A stretch of DNA of 64,000 bases. Source: Treponema sp. UBA4873. GTDB taxonomy: Bacteria > Spirochaetota > Spirochaetia > Treponematales > Treponemataceae. The translations under genes and the position numbers were made by a program. Shown here in pieces: positions 19,142-26,059 of this stretch. Below the pieces are notes generated by a model that saw only the letters and a list, made by a program, of their open reading frames with translations, searched no databases and was not told where the DNA came from. Position 1 is the first letter of the stretch; every line of letters begins with the position of its first letter. The stretch lies in contig DHDP01000018.1 of NCBI GenBank assembly GCA_002399405.1, positions 620,269-684,268 of the forward strand, written 5' to 3'.

Positions 19142-19901
19142 TGGCTTCTCCGTCTTCCGCTCCTGCAAACTGCTCGAATCCGTGCTCGTTTATTTCCTGC
19201 ACAAGTCCGCCGCCGCCTGTTTTTACGATTGTGCCCTTCACGAGCACGTGGGTAAAATCAACATGAAGACTTTCGAGAATTTTAGTGGAGTGGGTGATGA
19301 TAAGAAGCGCACCGTCCCGTTTTTTCTGATACTCTTCAATACCCTTTGAAACGGTGCGCACTGCATCGACGTCGAGACCCGAATCAGTTTCGTCGAGAAT
19401 GGCAAACGAAGGGTTGAGCATGAGCAGCTGGAGAATCTCGCTCTTTTTGCGTTCACCGCCCGAGAATCCCACGTTGAGATCGCGCGACGCATACGACGGA
19501 TCCATATTCAGCAGCTGCATCGCAGCTTTCAGGTCTTTCTGGAACTGGAAGAGCTTGACGTGTTCACCGGTACGCTGCTGAAGCGAACTGCGGATGAACG
19601 TCTCGAGCGAAATGCCCGGAACTTCAAGCGGATTCTGGAACGAAAGGAACATGCCGTCCTTTGCGCGCCTGTCCGTCTTTTCTTCGTCGATATTCTTTCC
19701 ATTAAACAGGATTTTCCCGCCGTCCAGATGATAGACCGGATTTCCCATAAGCGTATAGCCGAGCGTCGATTTACCGGCTCCGTTCGGCCCCATAAGCACG
19801 TGCGTTTCGCCTTTCCCTATCTGCAGACTCAAATCGTGCAGAACCTTTTTCTCATCTATACTTACCGAAATATGCTGAACATCGAGCAGCGGATTACCCA
19901 T
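19134..19901 (-). CDS. sufC: Fe-S assembly ATPase SufC
   Basis: ABC-type ATPase that drives SufBCD. Walker A is GPNGAGKST, the signature is VGFSGGERKKSEIL and Walker B is FAILDETDSGLD, all typical of SufC. 255 residues. First gene of the sufCBDSU operon; AAGGAGTG precedes the ATG. A 6-bp inverted repeat about 50 bases upstream may be a control site. Confidence 0.96.
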   Translation of the reverse strand: MGNPLLDVQHISVSIDEKKVLHDLSLQIGKGETHVLMGPNGAGKSTLGYTLMGNPVYHLDGGKILFNGKNIDEEKTDRRAKDGMFLSFQNPLEVPGISLETFIRSSLQQRTGEHVKLFQFQKDLKAAMQLLNMDPSYASRDLNVGFSGGERKKSEILQLLMLNPSFAILDETDSGLDVDAVRTVSKGIEEYQKKRDGALLIITHSTKILESLHVDFTHVLVKGTIVKTGGGGLVQEINEHGFEQFAGAEDGEANE

Positions 19902-19949
19902 AAGAACACTCCTTAAATATTATTTACTGAAAAGTTGAATAATCTATGT

Positions 19950-19964
19950 AAATACTAGGTATTT
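19950..19964 (-). promoter_or_regulatory. Inverted repeat upstream of sufC
   Basis: AAATAC-TAG-GTATTT, a perfect 6-bp palindrome with a 3-base centre, 48 bases before the sufC start in an AT-rich promoter region. This suits a dimeric repressor sensing iron or Fe-S status, but no regulator gene is near and the site is short. Confidence 0.4.
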
Positions 19965-20107
19965 CCTGTATCTTCAATATATATATATTAGCGTAAAAAT
20001 GCAATAACATAAAGTGATGCCGGAAAAAATGAAGGGGACGGGTTTGAGTTTTAAAATAATCAGCAGGCATTGTTTTATAAGGAGGCTGAATAATGCAGCA
20101 GGAAGAG

Positions 20108-20896
20108 TCATTTTTTCTCCTTCGGTTTATTTCCTGCGTGGACTGCGGACGGATGATTCAGCGGCGCGTGCGTCATCATGGAAGCGGCGCGATCGAACGT
20201 TTTCTGCACAAGAAGCGCCTCGTCCGTGCTGAGAGCTGCGCGGGAGAGAATTTCAGTCCACAGTTCGGCCATGTTGTCTCTGCCGCAGTATGAGAAAAAG
20301 CCGATCTGCTGCAGATCGTCGAGTATGCAGCTGACGGTGTTCCCGACGTCTGCCCTGGAAACGGCTTCCCGTCCGTTGGGGCTCGGCGTGATTCCCGCGC
20401 GGAAAAGTTCGTAGCAGACAATTTGCACGGCGTGGCTCAGATTGAACGAACCGAATTCTTCACTCGACGGAATCGTTACGCCGAAATCGCACGACTCGAT
20501 TTCTTCGTCCGTAAGCCCCGCCTGTTCGTTGCCGAATATGACGGCAGCTTTCGCATTTGTTCCTTCAGAATCGGTGGCGTTGCCGGCAATCCGCACGAGT
20601 TCTTCCGGCAGCAGCAGCGTTCCCTTCCGTTTTCTTCCTTTTCGGCGTGTCGTTCCCGCGGCGAGGCAGCAGTCTGCCGTGGCCTCCGCGATAGTGTCGA
20701 AATATGCGGCTTTGTCGAAAATATACCCGGCGTGAATTGCAAGCCGGTACACCGCATCGCTGTCTATATCGCTTTTTTTCGTTCCGACAATCCTGAGTAT
20801 ACGGATGCCGCAGTTTGCCATAGCGCGGCAGACTGCACCGATATTGCGGCTTTCTCCGGGGCGGTCAAGCACAATCACAACGTTGTCAAGATTCAT
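20108..20896 (-). CDS. TrmJ-like SPOUT RNA 2'-O-methyltransferase
   Basis: SPOUT (TrmH) superfamily. Motif 1 is VVLDRPGESRNIGAVCRAMANCG at the N-terminus, motif 2 AAVIFGNEQAGLTDEEI, and motif 3 IPSSEEFGSFNLSHAVQIV. The order and the C-terminal helical extension resemble TrmJ, which methylates position 32 of tRNA. 262 residues. It stands alone; its start at 20896 is immediately followed upstream by the first accessory island. RNA target is inferred from family only. Confidence 0.85.
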   Translation of the reverse strand: MNLDNVVIVLDRPGESRNIGAVCRAMANCGIRILRIVGTKKSDIDSDAVYRLAIHAGYIFDKAAYFDTIAEATADCCLAAGTTRRKGRKRKGTLLLPEELVRIAGNATDSEGTNAKAAVIFGNEQAGLTDEEIESCDFGVTIPSSEEFGSFNLSHAVQIVCYELFRAGITPSPNGREAVSRADVGNTVSCILDDLQQIGFFSYCGRDNMAELWTEILSRAALSTDEALLVQKTFDRAASMMTHAPLNHPSAVHAGNKPKEKK

Positions 20897-21318
20897 GGAA
20901 ACATTGTATCTACAGGTGAACTGTTTGTTAAGAGGAGAGAAACTGCACGTTTTGCCCTGATATGGAATTATATTATTATAGAAGAAAACGTCCTGCTTTT
21001 TATCTCCCGCTTCCGTACAGGTGATGGGTATACTAAAAATACTTTTTCATTAGAATCTTCCTTAATATAGATATCTGACTTTCAGGTTTTATCCAAATTT
21101 CCGTAAAATGCTATTGTGTGACGGATATTTGACAGGTATAATTGCGAAAATGAATTTATGTTTCAGAATAAATTACTAAAATGAGGGTGGAAATGGATTA
21201 TTCAATAAACCGCCGCATTTTTGACTTATTTTGGATAGAGAAGTTATACTGGTGTCGTGAGCGACGGTAAATGAAAAAGTGCTTAGGAGAGAGGAACTGA
21301 TATACATATAGGGAAAAA
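20897..21318. other. Intergenic region with module promoter
   Basis: This 422-base gap separates trmJ from the first accessory island. It holds the direct-repeat promoter module at 21090-21117. After that lies a possible 22-codon frame at 21193-21261 with GAGGGTGGA before its ATG, which I do not regard as established. The part before 21090 shows no feature I can name. Confidence 0.5.
21090..21117 (+). promoter_or_regulatory. Direct-repeat promoter module, copy A
   Basis: R2 is CCGTAAAATGC at 21101-21111, directly followed by the -10-like hexamer TATTGT at 21112-21117 (with TG one base before it, an extended -10). R1 at 21090-21100 is weaker here (only AAATTT fits). It points toward the retropepsin-like lipoprotein 200 bases downstream. 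One of five copies in fixed register. Confidence 0.65.
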
Positions 21319-22164
21319 ATGAAAAAGATACCTTTGTTTATAATTTCAATTCTTCTGTCAGCACAGCTTATGTCCTGCACTGAAAATATAAGTGATGTAT
21401 CCGGCTGTTATTATCCGTTCAGACTCTATGACGGAAGTCCTGTCATTACACTCTCGGAAAACGGCACGAAATTACGCCTGCAGGTCGATACAGGCAGCCG
21501 TATCTCATACGTTTTTCGTTCCGGCCTCAAAAAAATGGACGGAGAATATGACGCTACCCGTCCTATGACATTACCGACTGATTTTTACCTTGGATATCAG
21601 AAAAATAAACCGGTAACTTTTTTTTACAATCCCGCTGTAAGGAAGATACGCGGCACGGACGGTATTCTGGGAATGGATGCCTTAAGCAGCCGCGATTATC
21701 TCGTTATTGATTACAGGAAGAAGCAGTTTCTCATGACTGATAAAGAGCCTGAATGCAGATACTGGATTACCGCGGAATCCGACGAAGGGTGTTTCAAAAT
21801 GCCGGTTATAATTGAAAATATCCGGATTAGCGCAACGCTGGATACGGGAAGCGATGCAAATAATATTTATGTTCCTCTTCGTACCTATCCCCGGAAATAT
21901 CGCGAAAAAACAATTTTACTGTTTACACAGGATAATTCGGGAATATATGTATATGAACGAATATATGAAATGAAGTATACGCTTCCCGATAGCGACTATA
22001 TATCCGCCGCGTCATTTTCGGATATGCACGCATATACGGACAAACTGTTTCCTCCGACAGCGGGGCAGGAGCGTCCCGAATGTCTGCTTGGATATCCGTT
22101 CTTTAAAAATAATTTTGTCTGCCTTGATTTTAAAAACGGACGGATAGGCATTATAAAGGAATAA
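21319..22164 (+). CDS. Retropepsin-like aspartyl protease lipoprotein
   Basis: Signal peptide ending in LMSCT (lipobox, Cys near residue 20). Two copies of the aspartyl protease motif are visible: LQVDTGSR near residue 56 and ATLDTGSD near residue 175, with the flap/core motif DGILGMDAL between them. This is the two-lobed layout of pepsin-like or tandem retropepsin-like proteins. The last residues GYPFFKNNFVCLDFKNG match the C-terminal block shared by the paralogues at 50.7, 56.4 and 58.5 kb. Activity is plausible because both Asp residues are kept. Preceded by promoter module A and convergent with a glycosyltransferase gene. Confidence 0.8.
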   Translation: MKKIPLFIISILLSAQLMSCTENISDVSGCYYPFRLYDGSPVITLSENGTKLRLQVDTGSRISYVFRSGLKKMDGEYDATRPMTLPTDFYLGYQKNKPVTFFYNPAVRKIRGTDGILGMDALSSRDYLVIDYRKKQFLMTDKEPECRYWITAESDEGCFKMPVIIENIRISATLDTGSDANNIYVPLRTYPRKYREKTILLFTQDNSGIYVYERIYEMKYTLPDSDYISAASFSDMHAYTDKLFPPTAGQERPECLLGYPFFKNNFVCLDFKNGRIGIIKE

Positions 22165-22167
22165 AAG

Positions 22168-22190
22168 CAGGCTTTCAGCGTGCCTGAAAA
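22168..22190 (-). terminator. Possible terminator between convergent genes
   Basis: CAGGC (22168-22172) and GCCTG (22182-22186) form a short stem; read on the minus strand it is followed by CTTTTATT. It sits directly after the glycosyltransferase stop. The stem is short, so this is tentative. Confidence 0.35.
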
Positions 22191-24500
22191 TCAGACATTC
22201 TGGCTGAAAAAATTTTCCGGATTAAACAGACACGCGATTTCTTCCGCTTTTGCAGGCGTCAGCACGTGTTCTTTTTTTTCTGAGAAAGCGCGGCAGAGAT
22301 CTTTTTCATTGATTCTCCCGGCTGAATATGCGGCGTTTGCGCATACGAGCGGCACTTCAAGTTCATCCGCAAACGGATGAAGCTCCGACTGAACGGTAAT
22401 GCAGTAATCCGAAAAAGGCTGCACAAGACGCTGGTGCCGGGCGACGATTGTTTTTTTCTGCAGGAGCAGCGCCGCATATATCTGCGGCGGCGTGCAGCAT
22501 CCGCGCGATGCGTTTACGACAGCGGCGTGCGAATCGATGAATCCGAAAATTCCGATAATGTTCATATTCTGCCGGACGATTGCGACGCTTTCGGCGAGAT
22601 TGTATTCCGCAATCGTGTTGTTCAGTCTGTTCAAATCCGAATTGATTTTCTGCCGTATTCCGAACGTTTTCGCTTTTTTTGAAGCGTCGTTGTGGAGCGG
22701 ATAGCAGCAGTCGAAAAGCTGTCCGTAATCGGGCAGTTTGATCGACAACTGAGCTTTGGAATGTCCGTTCTTATATGAATTGAACGCTTTGAGCAGAATG
22801 TCGATCCCGTCTTCAAGATACCCGTTTTCCATAAAACAGCAGAATGAATCGTCGTCCCGGTGCGACTGTTGTGTGTTTTTTTCATACATGCGGAATGCGT
22901 CGTATACACTTGCGTACGCAAGGAGTTCGTAACAGCTGTCGTTCAGATGCCGGCTGCGCGCATGTCCCGGTTTTTCCGGATTTTTGTAATTGAGAACAAA
23001 ATCCTCGTCGTGGATAACGTAATTGTCCGGCGAATCCTGCGCAGCAACCGTTTTTTCCGACAGCAGCATTGCAGCAGAATATACGGACTGACCGTGTGTA
23101 AAGCCGTAGCAGCGGTTTATGAGAGAAGAGACGACAGCAGCCGTTCTGCACGGGAGAGAAAAATCACTGGTGTCGAATGTTTTTACGTTTTTCGCGTCCT
23201 GCACCGTCACCATATATCCGGCTTCAGAAAGCCGGTATGCAAGCCACGTATATACGTACCGTTTTTCCGGGGCGAGAATGTCGGGAATGGTAAACGAATA
23301 AAGAAGGGAAGTCGTTTCTTTCTGCAGTTCCGTTGAAAGCATGCCTTCGGCGCTGCATGCAGTCACCGAAAGACCCGCCCCTCGGCACACGGAGAGAACT
23401 ACCTGTTTATGCACTTCACTGTATTCCTCGAAACACACATGCGGAGACACTCTGAATGATTCCGCAATAAGTGCTGTCTGCACGTCATGCGGCAGCACGT
23501 AGAATGTTTTGAGGACAAGTATGTTTCTGCAGCTGCCGCTGCGTTTCGGAATGTATACGCCGAGGAACATCTTATCTGATTTATACTGACATGCGGACCT
23601 GAAAAGGCAGCCGAGGATAAGATCGTACTTTCCGGTTACGCGGCTGCCGGGCAGAGCGGACGGTATGTTTTTCAGAACAGGATACACAGAGTCGAACTGT
23701 GAATACAGGCCGACGTACAGTTCAGCTGCAAAACAGTTGTGCAGCCGGACGAACATCTGCTGATTCGGACTCTGTTCGTCCGGTTCTGCGTTGCTCTGGT
23801 TGCACTGCGGCTGGTGATACGTACACGGCTCTTTAAGAAATTCAAAACTGCAGCCGGCGTTCATGAGGTTGAATCCGAGCTCCAGGTCTTCGAATCCCCT
23901 GTGTTCACCGAAATCGTTGTTGAACTTTCCTGCCTTAAAGAAATCGTCCGCATGAAGCGACATGCTGTGCGAATACACGTAACGCCACGGCTGCTCCCCG
24001 AACGGTTTATACATACGCCCGTCTTCATACCACGGCAGCTTTTCGAGCAGGGTAAAATCGGTACGGAGCGCTTCTTCACCTATGTCGCATATATTGAACG
24101 CAGTAAGCGACCGGCGGCGGCCGAGCAGCACGAGATGCTCAGTTTCCTGCTGCCTGTCGTAGTGTGTACGGATAAAATCAGGGGGGACGAGTATGTCGTT
24201 GTCAAGAAAAATAAGCACGTCGTACCGCGACAATGCCGCTCCCGTGTTGCACAGCAGCGAACGGTTCCGGCAGTTTTTCATGCGGCAGTATGTAATAATT
24301 CCCGGTTTCTGCGAACGGAAGAAGTCGACAACTTTATCAGTGTCGTCCGAACCTGAATCAATAAGCAGTATTTCATACTGCAGATTTCCGCCTGTCTGCT
24401 GATTAAGCAGCAGAAGCAGTGCGGAATACAGGAATGACGACCTGTTGAACGTCGGAATTATTACAGACACACCGTCTCTGCGTTTTCGCTGGATATGCAC
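22191..24500 (-). CDS. Two-domain glycosyltransferase (GT2 plus GT4-like), paralogue 1
   Basis: Residues about 10-240 are a GT-A family 2 transferase: VSVIIPTFNRSSFLYS, the metal-binding VLIFLDNDILVPPDF, and the acceptor-side block GFEDLELGFNLMNAGCSFEF. The remaining 500 residues resemble a GT-B (GT4) transferase, with PPQIYAALLLQKKTIV near the C-terminus as the likely nucleotide-sugar region; this assignment is weaker. 769 residues. A paralogue lies at 54.0-56.3 kb. It starts 14 bases after the small secreted peptide gene, so both probably share promoter module B. The peptide is a possible acceptor, by analogy with GT2 enzymes of glycocin clusters. That is inference. Confidence 0.8.
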   Translation of the reverse strand: MHIQRKRRDGVSVIIPTFNRSSFLYSALLLLLNQQTGGNLQYEILLIDSGSDDTDKVVDFFRSQKPGIITYCRMKNCRNRSLLCNTGAALSRYDVLIFLDNDILVPPDFIRTHYDRQQETEHLVLLGRRRSLTAFNICDIGEEALRTDFTLLEKLPWYEDGRMYKPFGEQPWRYVYSHSMSLHADDFFKAGKFNNDFGEHRGFEDLELGFNLMNAGCSFEFLKEPCTYHQPQCNQSNAEPDEQSPNQQMFVRLHNCFAAELYVGLYSQFDSVYPVLKNIPSALPGSRVTGKYDLILGCLFRSACQYKSDKMFLGVYIPKRSGSCRNILVLKTFYVLPHDVQTALIAESFRVSPHVCFEEYSEVHKQVVLSVCRGAGLSVTACSAEGMLSTELQKETTSLLYSFTIPDILAPEKRYVYTWLAYRLSEAGYMVTVQDAKNVKTFDTSDFSLPCRTAAVVSSLINRCYGFTHGQSVYSAAMLLSEKTVAAQDSPDNYVIHDEDFVLNYKNPEKPGHARSRHLNDSCYELLAYASVYDAFRMYEKNTQQSHRDDDSFCCFMENGYLEDGIDILLKAFNSYKNGHSKAQLSIKLPDYGQLFDCCYPLHNDASKKAKTFGIRQKINSDLNRLNNTIAEYNLAESVAIVRQNMNIIGIFGFIDSHAAVVNASRGCCTPPQIYAALLLQKKTIVARHQRLVQPFSDYCITVQSELHPFADELEVPLVCANAAYSAGRINEKDLCRAFSEKKEHVLTPAKAEEIACLFNPENFFSQNV

Positions 24501-24514
24501 GATTGCTTTCCCGA

Positions 24515-24715
24515 TTAATTACCGGGGCTGTACGTACCACCGCTTGTTCCACCGAATACACACCGGGCCTGTGCGTTTTCTTCTGAAGAGGGAACTGTCT
24601 GTTCTTCAGCCTGTGTTTCTGATTCATCCGCAATATTCTGGCTGCAGCTTGAGACAGCAAACAGCGATACTGCAAGAAGTACGGCTACAATGAGAGATTT
24701 TATCATTGTTTTCAT
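24515..24715 (-). CDS. Small secreted/lipoprotein-like peptide, candidate pheromone precursor
   Basis: 66 residues. The N-terminus is a Sec signal peptide (LIVAVLLAVSLFAVSSC) with a lipobox-like LFAVSSCS. A Glu/Gln-rich linker follows, then the C-terminal FGGTSGGTYSPGN. It lies just downstream of an HTH-TPR regulator gene, the usual position of pheromone genes of RRNPP regulators such as PapR after PlcR. A degenerate copy keeping the promoter, leader start and CGTYSP is at 40334. TTGGAGGAAAT is its ribosome binding site, which can pair with an upstream TTTCCTCCAA. No homology assigned; the function is inferred from context. Confidence 0.6.
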   Translation of the reverse strand: MKTMIKSLIVAVLLAVSLFAVSSCSQNIADESETQAEEQTVPSSEENAQARCVFGGTSGGTYSPGN

Positions 24716-24718
24716 AGA

Positions 24719-24762
24719 TTTCCTCCAAACCGGAATTAATAATAAAGCTCAATTGGAGGAAA
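24719..24762 (-). promoter_or_regulatory. Hairpin that can mask the peptide gene's ribosome binding site
   Basis: On the minus strand TTTCCTCCAA (24762-24753) is complementary over 10 bp to TTGGAGGAAA (24728-24719), which contains the Shine-Dalgarno of the peptide gene. The 24-base loop is AT-rich. The same arrangement, 8 bp, recurs in the copy at 40.3 kb. If transcription starts close after the TATGGT hexamer, part of the first arm could be lost, so the true start site matters. Confidence 0.55.
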
Positions 24763-24763
24763 C

Positions 24764-24791
24764 ACCATAGCATTTTACGGAAATTTTACCT
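24764..24791 (-). promoter_or_regulatory. Direct-repeat promoter module, copy B
   Basis: Read on the minus strand: R1 AGGTAAAATTT (24791-24781), R2 CCGTAAAATGC (24780-24770), hexamer TATGGT (24769-24764) with an extended TG. No -35 hexamer is evident, so the repeats occupy the -35 zone, typical of activator-dependent promoters. It drives the small peptide and probably the glycosyltransferase. Confidence 0.7.
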
Positions 24792-24793
24792 AT

Positions 24794-25702
24794 TCAGATG
24801 TCTATCCCGAAAATTTCTTTGATTTTTTGCGTCCCGAAAGAAGCATCACCATGTTTTCCTATTTCGTCCATAAAATTAAGCGCGCGTTCAATACTTCTTT
24901 TCCCGTTTTCTGTCCGTTTTAATCCCAGAAGGCAGTATCCCTTATTGAAGAGAAGGTACGGAAATATAAGCAGCTGGCCGTAGGTAATGCATTCCTGTAT
25001 CCCTTTTTCAGAAAGCGCAAGCGCTTCTTCATACTTTCCGTCGAGCCCTTTCCAGTTCGACAGATTAAATAGAATGACGGGATAATCCTTTGACTTTTCG
25101 GTTTCCGAAATAGTTTGTGTTTCAAAATAGTTTATAAGGAATTCCAGAATAGCTTCGGCCCGGTTTTCCTGTTTTATGTCGTACAGCACGAGCGCAATAT
25201 TATTCAGAATGAGACGTTCTGTTTTTGTGAGCAGCTTTTCGGAGAGGTCCGTATCCGGGGTGAAATTCTCAACCGATAACTGCAGTGATTTTTCAAGCAG
25301 AGACAGAATTTCTTCGGAAGTACCGTTATGATGCATGCTGTAAATCGCCTGGTGGAAAATATAGAACTGTTGTTCCAACACGTTTAGTTCCTGAGCACAC
25401 GTACGGTATTTTTCAAGCATTACTTCCGTTTCATAATTTCTGTTTGCGACGGAATTTGTTATTTCGTATTCCAGATTCCATCGTTTCAGGTCGGCTTCCG
25501 TCATGGGAACGTTGTGCAGCGGCGGCGCCATACCCATTTTACTGAACAACGCTTCAACCAGTTTCCAGTTCGGTATCTGGTCTCCGTTTTCTATTCTTGA
25601 AAGCGTCGAAACTGCACATAACGTACCCGCCAGTTTCTCCTGGGAAAGACGATTTCTGAGACGGAATTCTTTTATGGTTTTTCCGATAAGATACTGTTCC
25701 AT
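24794..25702 (-). CDS. HTH-TPR regulator of RRNPP (Rgg/PlcR-like) type
   Basis: Residues about 8-62 form an XRE/Cro helix-turn-helix (IKEFRLRNRLSQEKLAGTLC then STLSRIENG). The remaining 240 residues are helical with TPR-like repeats (KYEEALALSEKGIQECITYG, YLLFNKGYCLLGLKRTENGK). HTH plus TPR at about 300 residues is the architecture of RRNPP peptide-sensing regulators, well known in Firmicutes. The small peptide gene and its special promoter follow at once on the same strand. I therefore infer a regulator-pheromone pair. A different ligand, or none, remains possible. Confidence 0.75.
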   Translation of the reverse strand: MEQYLIGKTIKEFRLRNRLSQEKLAGTLCAVSTLSRIENGDQIPNWKLVEALFSKMGMAPPLHNVPMTEADLKRWNLEYEITNSVANRNYETEVMLEKYRTCAQELNVLEQQFYIFHQAIYSMHHNGTSEEILSLLEKSLQLSVENFTPDTDLSEKLLTKTERLILNNIALVLYDIKQENRAEAILEFLINYFETQTISETEKSKDYPVILFNLSNWKGLDGKYEEALALSEKGIQECITYGQLLIFPYLLFNKGYCLLGLKRTENGKRSIERALNFMDEIGKHGDASFGTQKIKEIFGIDI

Positions 25703-25812
25703 TTTTATATTTCTTTCTTATGATATGGGAGTATTATAGAGTAAAATAGAGAAAATGCAAAGAATAGGGATAATCATTATCCCGACAGTGAAAGTTGCTG
25801 TATAAAATAACC

Positions 25813-26001
25813 ATGCACTATATCCAGCAGCTTGAAATGACGGACTGCGGAGCAGCCTGCTTTGTCATGATAGCATCTCATTTTGGGAAAAGCCTCAGCA
25901 TAGCGGAAGTACGCAGCGTTGCCGGTACCGATATCGTCGGTACAGATATCACCGGTACCCTTCATCGCACACATGCATCTGGAGAAGGAGGAAGGTCATA
26001 A
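25813..26001 (+). pseudogene. Truncated C39 peptidase fragment
   Basis: The first 45 residues (MHYIQQLEMTDCGAACFVMI...) are nearly identical to the C39 peptidase domain of the complete ABC exporter at 58987, including the catalytic Cys12. After GTDIVGTDITGT the sequence jumps, through an internal deletion, to the region matching FIAHMHLEREEGNW of the intact protein, out of frame, and stops. The catalytic His and Asp and all transporter parts are missing. A relic of exporter duplication, or a donor for recombination. Confidence 0.85.
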
Positions 26002-26023
26002 CTGCTACAGCGGATATTTCTCC

Positions 26024-26051
26024 TTGCTTTATGAATCTTTTGTGGTATAAT
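26024..26051 (+). promoter_or_regulatory. Sigma-70-like promoter for the sensor kinase
   Basis: TTGCTT, 16 bases, then TATAAT preceded by TG one base away (extended -10). The expected start point falls at or within two bases of the GTG at 26060, which would make the kinase mRNA leaderless or nearly so. Confidence 0.5.
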
Positions 26052-26059
26052 TTAAATTT

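Noticed and set aside
18353..19255. 300-codon frame opposite sufB
   Set aside because: Same reasoning: composition follows the complement of sufB codons and has no ribosome binding site.
21090..21117. Module promoter as a sigma-54 or flagellar sigma-28 promoter
   Set aside because: It lacks TGGCAC-N5-TTGC and GCCGATAA-type elements; the register of repeats plus TATGGT does not fit either class.
21193..21261. 22-codon frame with good ribosome binding site after promoter module A
   Set aside because: No similarity to the other small peptides and no signal or leader; may be chance.
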